Position numbers and translations under genes: made by a program. Below, in pieces: positions 28,601-37,487 of a stretch of DNA of 64,000 bases (position 1 is the first letter of the stretch; each line of letters starts with the position of its first letter). The notes beneath the pieces are model-generated. The model ran no database searches. It saw nothing but the letters and a program-made list of their open reading frames with translations, and was not told the origin of the DNA. Origin of the DNA: Cryomorphaceae bacterium (GTDB lineage: Bacteria > Bacteroidota > Bacteroidia > Flavobacteriales > ECT2AJA-044); assembly GCA_017798125.1 (NCBI GenBank), contig CP059070.1, forward strand, positions 496,001 to 560,000. The letters are read 5' to 3'.

Positions 28601-29735
28601 TCTGAATAAGCCTATTCATCATTTGGCCTTCGTTGTACGAATCCGTCCAAGTAGCCAATTGATCTCCTTTGATCAGGTCAATCTTCTCTTTGAGCTTGGC
28701 GGGATCATAGGAGAGACTCCGGCAGTTGACATTGGGGAGGGTGGGTAGAATTCCGTAGAAGGTATTTTCTACTGTGAATGAGTTTCCTTCCATCAATTTG
28801 AGATCGCCACGAACCGTCATGTATTCATGACTCGTATTTATGGTACTTCCCGGCGCAAGGTTTGCCCAATGGTGGGGCAAGAGTCCTTGAAGGAAAAGAG
28901 AATCTGTTCCTTCCTTGACCTCTGTTTGAACGTCAAAGGTGGTGGTTACCACTGATGACTGTTCGTCAAAGCTCCAATTCGCACGACACTCGTCCGGAAA
29001 AACAAAGGCATACTGCTTAAAGCTTTGAGCTAAGACCTCTGCGTTCCCTCCAAGGGGTAGAAAAGCAAGGGACCAGTATGTATTGCCGTTCAGTGTGGAA
29101 GTATAGGTGTTTCCATTTTGTGACCAAGTAGAGCCGCTTGGACCGTAAATGGCAAAATCTGCTCCTTGGTTGACTCCTTTTACAATGAGGTAAGAACCTG
29201 AATCAGTAACCGTTCCTTGGTTCACCACAACTTGGGCCAAGCTCATAGCGTCCTTTTCAAAATAAATGAACGGCATTCCTATCCCTGTCTTGGCCTGAAA
29301 ATGATGATTCCCCCCTTGCCAATCCATGGTAAACGTCCAATCGTCAAAGTCAGATACATTAACCGAAGAGGCGTTGAGCCCAACGACACCAACTTCAACA
29401 GGGTCGAAGGCATCAATGGGGCCCCAAGGTACATAAGTAGCAACCAAGCCTTGGTTCTTAGTCTCCATGGTAAATGGATAATTGAAAAGATTCGAGGAGT
29501 GTGCATTTTTAACCTTGTGCGACCACCATTCATTTGTGGGTACCGGCTTATTGGCAGCAGGTCCTGTAACAAATGGAGTCCCCGATGGAAAACTATTCCT
29601 GCCGGCCGCGTCCACTCCTGGAAAAACGGTTGTATACGAACCTTGACCCACCTGAACAACTTGGGCGTGAGAAGCTGCCCAAGAGAGCACGAATAGTCCA
29701 AAAAGTGCAATTTTAGAAAGAAGTGATTTGCTCAT
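25617..29735 (-). CDS. Secreted multi-modular GH81 endo-beta-1,3-glucanase with CBM6 and T9SS domain
   Basis: A 1372-residue extracellular enzyme. The signal peptide is followed by a GH81 domain (about residues 40-735), recognised by NEWWSHK, DHHFHWGYF (candidate general acid Asp442) and FPQGNDQESTSESMQFN (Glu517 and Glu521, candidate base). Then come a CBM6-like module (about residues 850-985, with WLGAGEWLEYTVDV), a PKD-like domain (about 995-1080), an Ig-like linker (NVPPTTSILFPGNGD), an unassigned aromatic module (about 1185-1290) and a C-terminal type IX sorting domain (NVYPNPSSGHF to KLLIMR). GH81 enzymes cleave beta-1,3-glucan chains internally, so this should start extracellular laminarin attack. 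Spacing to its neighbours is 38 and 4 bases. Confidence 0.9.
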   Translation of the reverse strand: MSKSLLSKIALFGLFVLSWAASHAQVVQVGQGSYTTVFPGVDAAGRNSFPSGTPFVTGPAANKPVPTNEWWSHKVKNAHSSNLFNYPFTMETKNQGLVATYVPWGPIDAFDPVEVGVVGLNASSVNVSDFDDWTFTMDWQGGNHHFQAKTGIGMPFIYFEKDAMSLAQVVVNQGTVTDSGSYLIVKGVNQGADFAIYGPSGSTWSQNGNTYTSTLNGNTYWSLAFLPLGGNAEVLAQSFKQYAFVFPDECRANWSFDEQSSVVTTTFDVQTEVKEGTDSLFLQGLLPHHWANLAPGSTINTSHEYMTVRGDLKLMEGNSFTVENTFYGILPTLPNVNCRSLSYDPAKLKEKIDLIKGDQLATWTDSYNEGQMMNRLIQTARIADEMGDSASLNTIVATIKERLEDWLKYNSGEVAFLFYYNDDWDALIGYPAGHGQDDNINDHHFHWGYFIHAAAFLEQYEPGWANGYGSMINMLVRDAATDDRQDPLFPYLRNFSPYAGHCWANGFASFPQGNDQESTSESMQFNSSLIHWGSVTGNDSIRDLGIYLYTTEQSAIEEYWFDMYQRNFGPSQQYGLVSRVWGNSYDNGTFWTSDIAASYGIELYPIHGGSMYLGHNLTYAAQIWSEIEQHTGILNNAPNVNLWHDIMWQYLAFTDPDQALSLYDSYPDRNLKFGVSDAQTYYWLHGMKVLGAPDTTIKADYPVAVAFQGGGSPIYVAHNYGTTSLDVTFSDGYVLTVPPGKLVSSLDAGLEGNLTILFDRAYTGGSAELEFQVQQGNPSMVVLYQGEDSVAFSTAPPHDFTMNNLPAGVHNFHVRMYDSLNCATSNIVSMTVGEQVPYQGVPATIPGSFWAGDYDYFEGGIAQGIAYQDLDIVNQGDYRVHEWVDASDHPSEGPVIGWLGAGEWLEYTVDVQTAGMYDVVLRYASGNNAGGGPLRIESDGQVVKNNITFNGTGDWNVWASKTITSVPMKSGKQIIRLFIEHGEFNLGELQFTLTGSLPFSQPVADAGSTQVIVIPASSSTLDATASSDPGGAALSYTWTQLYGPTLATPSQINGVMPQISGLQEGVYKYKLEVDNGTYSDIDEVFVVVGNSPNVPPTTSILFPGNGDTFVEGENLTISATASDLNDSISHVDFYLNGQFYGSSNSIPYEASWTASLGSTEWRSLAYDHLGDSTWSAPVVLQIDSAPPCDGVSYNGDFEWRFSDDDNNPTLTFIPSQTGVGSPTCILYYGTDPNGMPGYGVTPNVPYTISASKGELIYFYYTYSYPGEGERNNSANKDTYVIGTCVEAISLEEYPFGTINVYPNPSSGHFTVRRESSAPAAFRIQNFSGQVLMQGDLESNEYELNLTHLPAGMYLLNVNQEGHQTSHKLLIMR

Positions 29736-29773
29736 GGTGGTTTTTTGGACTATCAGCGCGGGCTAATGGCCTG

Positions 29774-32700
29774 TTAGAATGAATAGCTAAGCCTTAATTC
29801 CTTGTAGTTGTGTTTTCGACTCCATATGCCTCTACAATGGTCATTGGAAACACGCATTTCCGGCATTACTTTCACTTGATCATCAAGGTCTATGAGCTCC
29901 AGTCGTGCTTGGTCTGCTTTGGAATATCGAATCAAGAGGCCGTTATACGTGTACGCTAACTCACCTGGAGCAAGCTCAACAACCTGTGGTACCCCAAGGT
30001 GATCGTAATATTGAAACTCAACGGGAACTTCCAGTAGCTCCTTCTTATCAAAGAAAAAGGGGTCAAGCACCAGTTCACCATTTTCTACTTGAAGCCCGAG
30101 CTCCGACCAACGATTCAAAATGTCTTCCTTGACCTGACCGGTCATTCCGGGCTGTTTGGCTCCTTGATTCCACGGGGTATGTGAGTATGGGTCAAAGGGG
30201 AATGCACCATAGAGTTGAGGCCCTTTGTTCAATCCTATTCCAGCACGGACGGAATAATAGTGATCAATCAGCTTACCCAGAACCTCGCTATCAGAGTTTT
30301 CTTTATGAGCTAAAACAAGTGTTTCATTCACAGCCAAAAGTAGTTTAGAAACCATGTGCCAGTAAATTGATCCCAATCCTTCATAGGCATAGAACGTTCC
30401 GGACCGTCCTGTGAATGACTGGTGGTCAAAAATCCGTTCAAATTCATCCACTATTTTCGTGCGCTCTTTCTCAGCATCATGTGCAAAAGGGCCGTGTTCC
30501 AAGGATCTAAGCGCTTCCTCCAGGTCGGATGCATTCGATATTTCACTCGCAAAATGAAATACACCATTCCCGTCGCGCTCTACAATCCCGTTTCCTTCTT
30601 CTTCCGCTAGGCTTTTTAGCAGTATAGAGCTTCTCGAGAATTCTTCAGAAATGTTGTTTTTCACTTCGAAGTCAGCAAGCTCGCGATTCGGGTAAAGCAA
30701 ATAACTATACTGGTCCTCACGGAACAAGGCGCTTTTTTCTAGGGCATTGAGCAGATCTAAGCTTTGCTCTGGCTTTAAGTAGCCAGCACTCAAAATGGCA
30801 ACCTGACCTTCCAACATCTCGTAGAGATACCTCAAGTTAATCTGATCCCCTTTCAGCTGCATTAGATTATAGGCATGATACAAACCATCCTCTCGAACAT
30901 TCGAGGCGATGCTAGCATCCAAATAGGCAAGACCTAAGTTCAGAAACCCGAGTACTTCAGCCGATGACACGGATGTCCGTGCACCGAGTTCCGAACCGTA
31001 TGCTTTAATTCGATATCGCTCTCCAGCCTGACCTAATCCATGCACAAACTCATATCTGGTCCGAGGATCAAACCCAATGGTCAAATACGACTTATGCTCT
31101 TCGAGTTGTCCTACAATAGAAGTGAGTAATTCGCGAATAGCCTCGTTTAATTCCAGGTCGACATCCACCCATTTTTCACGCAGGAAATTCAGGTATCGTC
31201 TGAGGTAGTATAGCGTTACCATACTCATTCCATTACCCACCAATGCATTATTCGCATCATTCCATTCAGGACGCTGTGTATTCATCCAGATCCCACCATC
31301 TGGAACTAAGTTGTACATCTTAGTTAAAGCAGTGAGAAGAAGTTTTTCACCAAGTGTGGCCTTGATCAGTTGATTGTCTTTCCAAATCATTCTGGCATCA
31401 CTACCCAAATGCTCCACTTCCGATTTGATGTGGGAATCCAATGTGGCATCGAAATCGATGGTATCCTTAGGGTTCTCCAAAATTGACTGAAACGATCGAA
31501 TGCGATAAGGCACGTTCGCATAGGTGTAGAGTGGTCTATTCCATTCCGAAGAAATCGCCGTGCTCTCATGACGCTCCCAGTGCTCCAATAACTTCTGGAG
31601 GTAGATAATTTGATGATCACCCCAGTACCCGATATACGCCCATGGATCATCTTCTTCTATAATTTCCCAATCTATTCCAGACTTAGAAATGCGATAGGGG
31701 TTGTATCCATCTATGGTTGAAGCGTTCAAAAACTTCGAGATCATCCCTTGGACAAACCTCGGATAGGCATAGGCTAAAGCCTCCCAATTCTGAAAAATAT
31801 CCCGCCAATTCCCCTCGTAAGAGAGGAGGCGTTTTCCATTTTCGCCCCGAGTATGGATATTAAAAATATTCCAGGGTCGACTTGGGTCGCCATGTCTCCG
31901 ACTAAAGGATAACGGCAAATACTCTAAAGTGATTCGCTCTAGTTCTGGATCCTCACAGCGTTTCACCTCACTGAGTAAATCGTCATAATGAATTTCGTCA
32001 GGCCAGGAGCGAAGTAAATCATCCCACTTCATTCCCGTTCGGGTACTTACCTGATTGACATAATGACGGAAATCTTCTCGATCTACTTGGTAGGCTGACT
32101 CGAACAACCCCCCTCGCATGACATTGAACAACACATTTCCGTAATGACGTGTTGTGACCGTTTCAAGTTGCGTACACTGAAGACCATCTCCTTTTGCAAC
32201 TATAGCCCTCAGGCGCTCTTGGTCTAAATCGCGTTCGTTCTGAAGAAGTTCTTGGAGTTCTGCTTCAGTATTACGATTTAATTGGGCCTGCAAATCCATC
32301 ACTTGAGCAGTGGATTGATTCAATTCAGATACCAGGAACCAAGTCTTGGCCTGATGAGCTCCCAAAGAACAATCCGCATGCGCGAAATAGGCTCCCTTAT
32401 AACCATTATTGTGAGACTCCTCTTGAACGTCAAGTCCATTACGGAAAGCGTCAAGCTGATGATTGGAAAGCAGGTAATTCTTTACGCCCAGCCCTACAGA
32501 CCATACAGTATTGGCCACCAATGCTTCACTGGGTTCAGCACGGTCAATAATTCTCGCGCTCAAACTATATACCGCGAGGCCTTTATCCAGCAACTCGCTT
32601 TTTTTATAGGCGTCCACCAAGGTGCTTCTTCCATTCTGTAGAGCGCTGCCTATGCCAGCCGGAAGTATATTCTGGATTCCATCAAGAAGCTCAACGGATC

Positions 32701-33214
32701 TATGATCCTCTCCTAAATTTTCGATCCACGCCTGACGAAGAATTCCGAAGCGATCCGAAAACGACCACTCATAAGCGAATCGAAGCTGAAGATCATGATT
32801 GACTTCTTCAAATCGAAGGCGATTTCCATGTGTATTCTTATACAGATTAGAATCTACCGAGTACATGCCCTTCCCGTACGCTGAAAAAGGCTCCCAAAGA
32901 AGCGTTCGATCATTTTCCTGAACACGAACAATGGTCTTTGATCCAGTATACTCGGCGCCGTCGATTATTTTGTCATCCGTGTAGTAAGGAAAAAGAGAAG
33001 ACTCGGCATTGACCCTTCCTGCAGTTATCCCGCCATTACTCGCCACAAATAGCCAATGGTCTGACGGACTCACCAAAGACATGAAGAATGGCACCATGCC
33101 CTGGTAATTTGAAATTCGGTAAAAGCGATCGCCGTCCAGCGTTAGGAATGACCCTTCTATCGCCTTTGGGCTATTCTTTAAAGCCTGTTTACCTAAGTAA
33201 ATAGCCTGGCTCAT
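29774..33214 (-). CDS. Probable cytoplasmic beta-1,3-oligoglucan phosphorylase (GH149-like)
   Basis: An 1146-residue protein with no signal peptide. Its length, the N-terminal beta-sandwich followed by an (alpha/alpha)6 barrel, and the neighbourhood (GH17, GH30, GH16, sugar transporters) match the GH149 beta-1,3-oligoglucan phosphorylases, relatives of GH94. The segment PEWNDANNALVGNG (Asp653) fits the position of the general-acid Asp in GH94-type enzymes. Such enzymes split beta-1,3-gluco-oligosaccharides with phosphate to give glucose-1-phosphate, saving ATP. GH161 is the main alternative family. Family is inferred from memory of sequence patterns, not a search. It starts 12 bases after the GH30 stop. 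Confidence 0.7.
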   Translation of the reverse strand: MSQAIYLGKQALKNSPKAIEGSFLTLDGDRFYRISNYQGMVPFFMSLVSPSDHWLFVASNGGITAGRVNAESSLFPYYTDDKIIDGAEYTGSKTIVRVQENDRTLLWEPFSAYGKGMYSVDSNLYKNTHGNRLRFEEVNHDLQLRFAYEWSFSDRFGILRQAWIENLGEDHRSVELLDGIQNILPAGIGSALQNGRSTLVDAYKKSELLDKGLAVYSLSARIIDRAEPSEALVANTVWSVGLGVKNYLLSNHQLDAFRNGLDVQEESHNNGYKGAYFAHADCSLGAHQAKTWFLVSELNQSTAQVMDLQAQLNRNTEAELQELLQNERDLDQERLRAIVAKGDGLQCTQLETVTTRHYGNVLFNVMRGGLFESAYQVDREDFRHYVNQVSTRTGMKWDDLLRSWPDEIHYDDLLSEVKRCEDPELERITLEYLPLSFSRRHGDPSRPWNIFNIHTRGENGKRLLSYEGNWRDIFQNWEALAYAYPRFVQGMISKFLNASTIDGYNPYRISKSGIDWEIIEEDDPWAYIGYWGDHQIIYLQKLLEHWERHESTAISSEWNRPLYTYANVPYRIRSFQSILENPKDTIDFDATLDSHIKSEVEHLGSDARMIWKDNQLIKATLGEKLLLTALTKMYNLVPDGGIWMNTQRPEWNDANNALVGNGMSMVTLYYLRRYLNFLREKWVDVDLELNEAIRELLTSIVGQLEEHKSYLTIGFDPRTRYEFVHGLGQAGERYRIKAYGSELGARTSVSSAEVLGFLNLGLAYLDASIASNVREDGLYHAYNLMQLKGDQINLRYLYEMLEGQVAILSAGYLKPEQSLDLLNALEKSALFREDQYSYLLYPNRELADFEVKNNISEEFSRSSILLKSLAEEEGNGIVERDGNGVFHFASEISNASDLEEALRSLEHGPFAHDAEKERTKIVDEFERIFDHQSFTGRSGTFYAYEGLGSIYWHMVSKLLLAVNETLVLAHKENSDSEVLGKLIDHYYSVRAGIGLNKGPQLYGAFPFDPYSHTPWNQGAKQPGMTGQVKEDILNRWSELGLQVENGELVLDPFFFDKKELLEVPVEFQYYDHLGVPQVVELAPGELAYTYNGLLIRYSKADQARLELIDLDDQVKVMPEMRVSNDHCRGIWSRKHNYKELRLSYSF

Positions 33215-33226
33215 ATTTCAGTTGTT

Positions 33227-34702
33227 CTAGTTGACAATTAATGTTTGGATGGAGGCCGGTGGCACCTCTAAAGTCAAGTTCTTATCGTATACATCCACCT
33301 TTAAGGAAGAGCTCTCGACTCCCGTATTAAGGAGAACAACGATAAGGGAGTTATCTGGTCTCTTCACCGTCAAGGCCATCATTTCTTCAGGTAATTCAGA
33401 GTGGCCTACGCGCACCGAACCTCGGGGAATGAAAGTGCTGAAGTGGCGCATCACATCGTACAAGGGGGTGTAGTACAATTCTTGTGTTGTCGTATCAGCG
33501 AGGACAGGTGCCACACACCAATTTTTAACGTGATTTGGACCGCCCTGTGGATCCAACAGCATATTCCAATCAACCCAAGCCTCAACCCATGAATTCATGG
33601 ACCCTATAATGTCACGAGCATATCGGAAAACGGGTACATATTTTGGGTGTAAGTACTTGGATTCTGGCTTCGCCCAATCGTATCCCCAATCGGTGGCCTC
33701 CTTCTTCCAGTACCATGCATCGTCATTCCAATGCGGAACCTCTGCATCTACACAGGCTTCGGTTTGAATAATTCCTTTTTGTGGAGCAAGAGTATGGGTG
33801 TGGTTCAAACTCTTCGGAAACCAATCATATGTAGAAGTATACCAATGAACCGCAGTTCCATAGATGTAGGGCAAAAGTGCAGTATCCGTCAGCAATACTT
33901 CAGCCCATTCCTCCAGCTCTTCGCCCCGGTTTTGATCATAAGTCAAGATGGCCGCATCAATCCCTGCCGAATCGAACTGAGGTCCCATGTGACCTTTGAT
34001 AAACTCAGCCATTTCCTCAGGCGTGTAATGCATACTTTCCCAGTTCGCATCATTCCCCAAGGGCTCATTTTCAACAGTATATCCCCAGATGTCAATTCCT
34101 TCTTCTTGCATAGCCTGGTGGTACTTTACGAAGTACTGTGCCCAAAGTGAATAGAATTCGGGTTTCAACCTACCGCCAAACCAATCTTGATTATCCTTCA
34201 TGAAAGGAGGAGCGGTCCAAGGAGAAGCAATGATTTGAATATCACTTCTTACGCCCTGGGCAGCTTTAATCATGGGAATAATGTCCTCTCGATCGGGCTC
34301 AAGGCTAAAGCTTGACAAGCTCGTGTCTGGGCCTTCTAAATAGTCATAGGACCCGAGCGAAAAATCGCAGGAGTTAATATGAGTGCGAGCCATATTATAC
34401 GCCGCACCAGAATCCGAGAAATAGGCCTGAATAAGCTCTTCTTGCAGACTCGGATTCAATCGCGTCCATAGATGAGCAGAAGACTCTGTAAACGCACCTC
34501 CGAAACCCCTGATCTCCTGATAGCTTGTATCTGGAAAAATAGACCATGAAAGAGCCTCTTCCTGGGATGGTTCTTCCTCAGAAACGAGCGACATTCGCTC
34601 CCCTTCAGCACTACTTCTATACAGCTGATAAGTAAGCCCTTCCTGCTGGCTACAGGAGGCTAAAGACAGCATTAAAATCGCAACGGCGAGTCTTCCCATC
34701 AT
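33227..34702 (-). CDS. GH30-family glucanase lipoprotein (probable beta-1,6-glucanase)
   Basis: A 491-residue lipoprotein (signal peptide with lipobox LASC) carrying a GH30 TIM barrel with its side beta-domain. GFGGAFTESSAHLW, IIASPWTAPPFMK, the acid/base Glu213 in VENEP and the nucleophile Glu315 in IQTEAC are all present. Within GH30 the context suggests an enzyme for beta-1,6-glucose branches of laminarin rather than glucosylceramide or xylan. The ATG at 34702 is chosen because the lipoprotein signal starts there; an upstream in-frame start at 34762 would add 20 non-hydrophobic residues inside the GH16 gene. It begins 2 bases after the GH16 stop. Confidence 0.88.
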   Translation of the reverse strand: MMGRLAVAILMLSLASCSQQEGLTYQLYRSSAEGERMSLVSEEEPSQEEALSWSIFPDTSYQEIRGFGGAFTESSAHLWTRLNPSLQEELIQAYFSDSGAAYNMARTHINSCDFSLGSYDYLEGPDTSLSSFSLEPDREDIIPMIKAAQGVRSDIQIIASPWTAPPFMKDNQDWFGGRLKPEFYSLWAQYFVKYHQAMQEEGIDIWGYTVENEPLGNDANWESMHYTPEEMAEFIKGHMGPQFDSAGIDAAILTYDQNRGEELEEWAEVLLTDTALLPYIYGTAVHWYTSTYDWFPKSLNHTHTLAPQKGIIQTEACVDAEVPHWNDDAWYWKKEATDWGYDWAKPESKYLHPKYVPVFRYARDIIGSMNSWVEAWVDWNMLLDPQGGPNHVKNWCVAPVLADTTTQELYYTPLYDVMRHFSTFIPRGSVRVGHSELPEEMMALTVKRPDNSLIVVLLNTGVESSSLKVDVYDKNLTLEVPPASIQTLIVN

Positions 34703-34704
34703 AA

Positions 34705-35922
34705 TCAATTCACTTTTTGATATACCCGTACATAGTCGAGAATGTACTGATGAGATTTCCAAGAAGTATCAATTCCTTGAGCCCCTCCCCAGCCTCCGCC
34801 TACGGCGAGATTCACGATGATGTTTTGAGGTTTATCGAATGGCCATTCCAATTCATTGGCATTCTTGTCATAGGTGAAGTAATACTCCCCGTCCAAGTAG
34901 GCGTCAATCCGATCCGGATGCCATTCAATGGTATAGTTGTGGAACTGCTGATACATGCTGTCCACCTCAATTTCTGACCCTATTTGATTCCCTTGTTTGA
35001 AATAGTAAGCTCGAGTATGACAGGTCGCATGGTTCAATCCAGTTCCCGTGGTATCATTAATTTCGTAACCAACGCACTCCAATACGTCAATCTCCCCGCA
35101 ATAAGGCCAGGAAATTTCGTCTCGATAGGCTTCTCCTAAAAGCCAACCTGCCGCCCAGGTTCCGCGACCAGGTGGCACTTTCGCTCTAAATTCCACTTTC
35201 CCATACTGGAAGGCATGTCTTCCTTGAGTTGTTAAACGAGCAGAAGTCCAAGCGGGCCCTATTTCGTTTTGGTGTGCCTCGATAATCAAGGTTCCATTTT
35301 CTTGACGTGCGTTTTCGATTTGACCGTCCGTGTAGTACTGAGGTTCGTTGTTACCCCAACCCCAGTTTCCAATATTGTAAGACCACTTGGTAGAATCAGG
35401 TAATCCCGTTCCGTCAAACTCATCACTCCAAACCAGCTCCCACTCATCACCTTCCATGTTCTGGACATGGACATTCGGGCTCGCCACTCGTTCTTGAATC
35501 AATTCAAATCCAAGGGATTTTAACTCGACTGCTCCTCCATCCACATGTAAGCGCATTGGATGAAGGCCAGTATCCAAGGGGCTACCGTCTATCGAAGCCA
35601 AATCCTTCCAACCATGCGGCGTAACACTACCCGTGATATTGTAGGTTCGGCCATCGGTGTTGTCCATGTAATCCTCCAGCCAAATAGTCGAACTATCTGT
35701 TCCGGAGGCATCAAACGTTACCCGGTAACGGCCACAAGTAGGTACCGTGACTTCAAGGTCAAGGTGCCCACCAGCTTGTAGTTTTACGGGGGCTTCACCT
35801 TCGCCAAGCAACACAACCCAAGAATTACCTTCATCATCTACTACTCTTGTCGACTCTTGGGTCGAAGGGTTTTGGCATGCGGCAAAAAGAACCAATAGCG
35901 CGGGGATGATTACTCTTTTCAT
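34705..35922 (-). CDS. GH16 laminarinase-like lipoprotein
   Basis: A 405-residue lipoprotein (lipobox LFAAC). An N-terminal beta-sandwich (about residues 30-140) looks like a carbohydrate-binding module, and the C-terminal half is a GH16 jelly roll. The catalytic motif GEIDVLE is intact with Glu277 as nucleophile, Asp279 and Glu282 as acid/base. WSYNIGNWGWGNNEPQYYTD is typical of bacterial laminarinases in GH16 subfamily 3. It should release oligosaccharides from beta-1,3-glucan at the cell surface. It is 2 bases from both neighbours and clearly operonic. Confidence 0.92.
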   Translation of the reverse strand: MKRVIIPALLVLFAACQNPSTQESTRVVDDEGNSWVVLLGEGEAPVKLQAGGHLDLEVTVPTCGRYRVTFDASGTDSSTIWLEDYMDNTDGRTYNITGSVTPHGWKDLASIDGSPLDTGLHPMRLHVDGGAVELKSLGFELIQERVASPNVHVQNMEGDEWELVWSDEFDGTGLPDSTKWSYNIGNWGWGNNEPQYYTDGQIENARQENGTLIIEAHQNEIGPAWTSARLTTQGRHAFQYGKVEFRAKVPPGRGTWAAGWLLGEAYRDEISWPYCGEIDVLECVGYEINDTTGTGLNHATCHTRAYYFKQGNQIGSEIEVDSMYQQFHNYTIEWHPDRIDAYLDGEYYFTYDKNANELEWPFDKPQNIIVNLAVGGGWGGAQGIDTSWKSHQYILDYVRVYQKVN

Positions 35923-35924
35923 GC

Positions 35925-37478
35925 TTAGGCTTTTACTAGTTTTTTCTCCAATTCTTCTAAAGAGACTCCCTTGGTTTCTGGAATCACTCTAATAATAAAG
36001 ATCAAGCCCGCTAAAGCGAATAGACCATATATTAAGAAGGTCAAGGAGCTCCCTAATACTTCGAGCTCCCACGGGAAGACCCATTGTACAATAAAGCTAA
36101 CAGCGGAATTAATCAACCCGACAAATGAAATGGCAATACCCCGGATCTTATTCGGAAAGAGCTCAGAGAAAAGCACCCACATGACGGGCCCAATAGAAAT
36201 GGCAAACGAGGCGACAAAGGCCAAGATCGCACCCAAAATGAGCACTGTATTCAAATTGATACTGGCCGTTAACAGCGATTGCTTTTGCTCTACGTAAAAC
36301 TCTGAACCTCCCTCCAGGCCTTCGACGGCACTCTGAAAGCCCGCCTCCGAATTATAGACCTCTCCTTCTATTTGACTCAACGCCGGAATCGCATTTTCAA
36401 AGGAAGCGATATCCGTTGCATCCAGGCTATAAGTTGCGGCGTTAAAGCCATAGGCCAAAGTGAACATGGACAAGACTATTCCTGTCACACCAAAAATCAA
36501 AAGAGGTTTTCGACCAAGGCGATCAATGAACAGTATGGCCAGAATAGTGAATAACAGATTGACGAGGCCAACTAAAATAGCCTGCATGAACGAGGCGTCC
36601 GTTCCCAGTCCGCTTTGCTCGAAAATCATGGGTGCGTAGAAGAAAACCGAATTGATCCCCGTAATCTGCTGAAGAACGGCAACTACGATTCCAATGGTAA
36701 TAACGAGACGCATAGCCGGCTTAAATAAATCTTTGAAACTACCCTCTGATTGATCTTCATCCTGAGAGATGGCCTGGGTAATTCGATCGATTTCCTTTCG
36801 CGCTTTTTCAGGTCCGTTAAAACGTGCCAGAACTGCTTCTGCCTCACTTATGTTTTCATGCATGAGACACCAGCGTGGACTGCGCGGCACAAAGAACAGT
36901 CCCAAATAATACAGCACAGCAGGGATAGTCTCAAGGCCCAACATCCATCTCCATTGATTCTGATCAATGCCCAAAGTCTTCACCCAGGAGTAATCCGTTT
37001 GCGCGTATTGAAGAATGGCGTAATTGGTAAAGAATGCCAAGGAAATACCGATCACAATATTGAGCTGATTGAAGGAGACCAATCTCCCTCTTAATTCTTT
37101 AGGCGAAATCTCGGCGATATACATAGGTGCCAAAATGAGAGAAGCACCCACTCCGAATCCCCCAATCATTCTAGCAATGACCAAAAGGACAAAATTCGGA
37201 GCCAAAGCAGAGCCAATGGCGGAAATAGCATATAAGATAGCTGCCCAGCGTAACACGGCTCGTCGCCCAAACTTATCACTGATAGGCCCGGCAATCATCA
37301 TGGCCAGAGTGGACGTCAAGGTCAAACAGGCTACAGACCAGCCCAGCTCAAGTTTCGTCAGTTCAAACTCTGGTTCAATGAACTTTACTACGCCGGATAT
37401 GACCGATGCGTCAAACCCCATGAGTAACCCACCAAGGGCTACGATCAGGGCAATTTGCATAATACCTCTATTCTTCAT
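35925..37478 (-). CDS. MFS sugar transporter (sugar porter family)
   Basis: A 517-residue inner membrane carrier with 12 predicted helices. Sugar-porter signatures are present: DKFGRR after TM2, VPRSPRW at the end of the first half, RLGRKPLL in the second half and VIPETKGVSLEELE at the C-terminus. A large loop of about 60 residues (about residues 330-395) separates two helices. In this operon it most likely brings glucose or short beta-glucan oligosaccharides into the cytoplasm; the substrate is inferred from context only. It overlaps neither neighbour (2 and 9 bases apart). Confidence 0.9.
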   Translation of the reverse strand: MKNRGIMQIALIVALGGLLMGFDASVISGVVKFIEPEFELTKLELGWSVACLTLTSTLAMMIAGPISDKFGRRAVLRWAAILYAISAIGSALAPNFVLLVIARMIGGFGVGASLILAPMYIAEISPKELRGRLVSFNQLNIVIGISLAFFTNYAILQYAQTDYSWVKTLGIDQNQWRWMLGLETIPAVLYYLGLFFVPRSPRWCLMHENISEAEAVLARFNGPEKARKEIDRITQAISQDEDQSEGSFKDLFKPAMRLVITIGIVVAVLQQITGINSVFFYAPMIFEQSGLGTDASFMQAILVGLVNLLFTILAILFIDRLGRKPLLIFGVTGIVLSMFTLAYGFNAATYSLDATDIASFENAIPALSQIEGEVYNSEAGFQSAVEGLEGGSEFYVEQKQSLLTASINLNTVLILGAILAFVASFAISIGPVMWVLFSELFPNKIRGIAISFVGLINSAVSFIVQWVFPWELEVLGSSLTFLIYGLFALAGLIFIIRVIPETKGVSLEELEKKLVKA

Positions 37479-37487
37479 AGTTGCAGA

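Noticed and set aside
30978-30991. CACGGA/TCCGTG inverted repeat inside the phosphorylase gene
   Set aside because: A single short palindrome in coding DNA with no context; likely chance.
34796-34812. CCGCC-TAC-GGCGA-GATT in the GH16 gene as a further hairpin element
   Set aside because: Only four of five stem pairs form and the tail is GATT; it may be a decayed copy but is below the threshold used.
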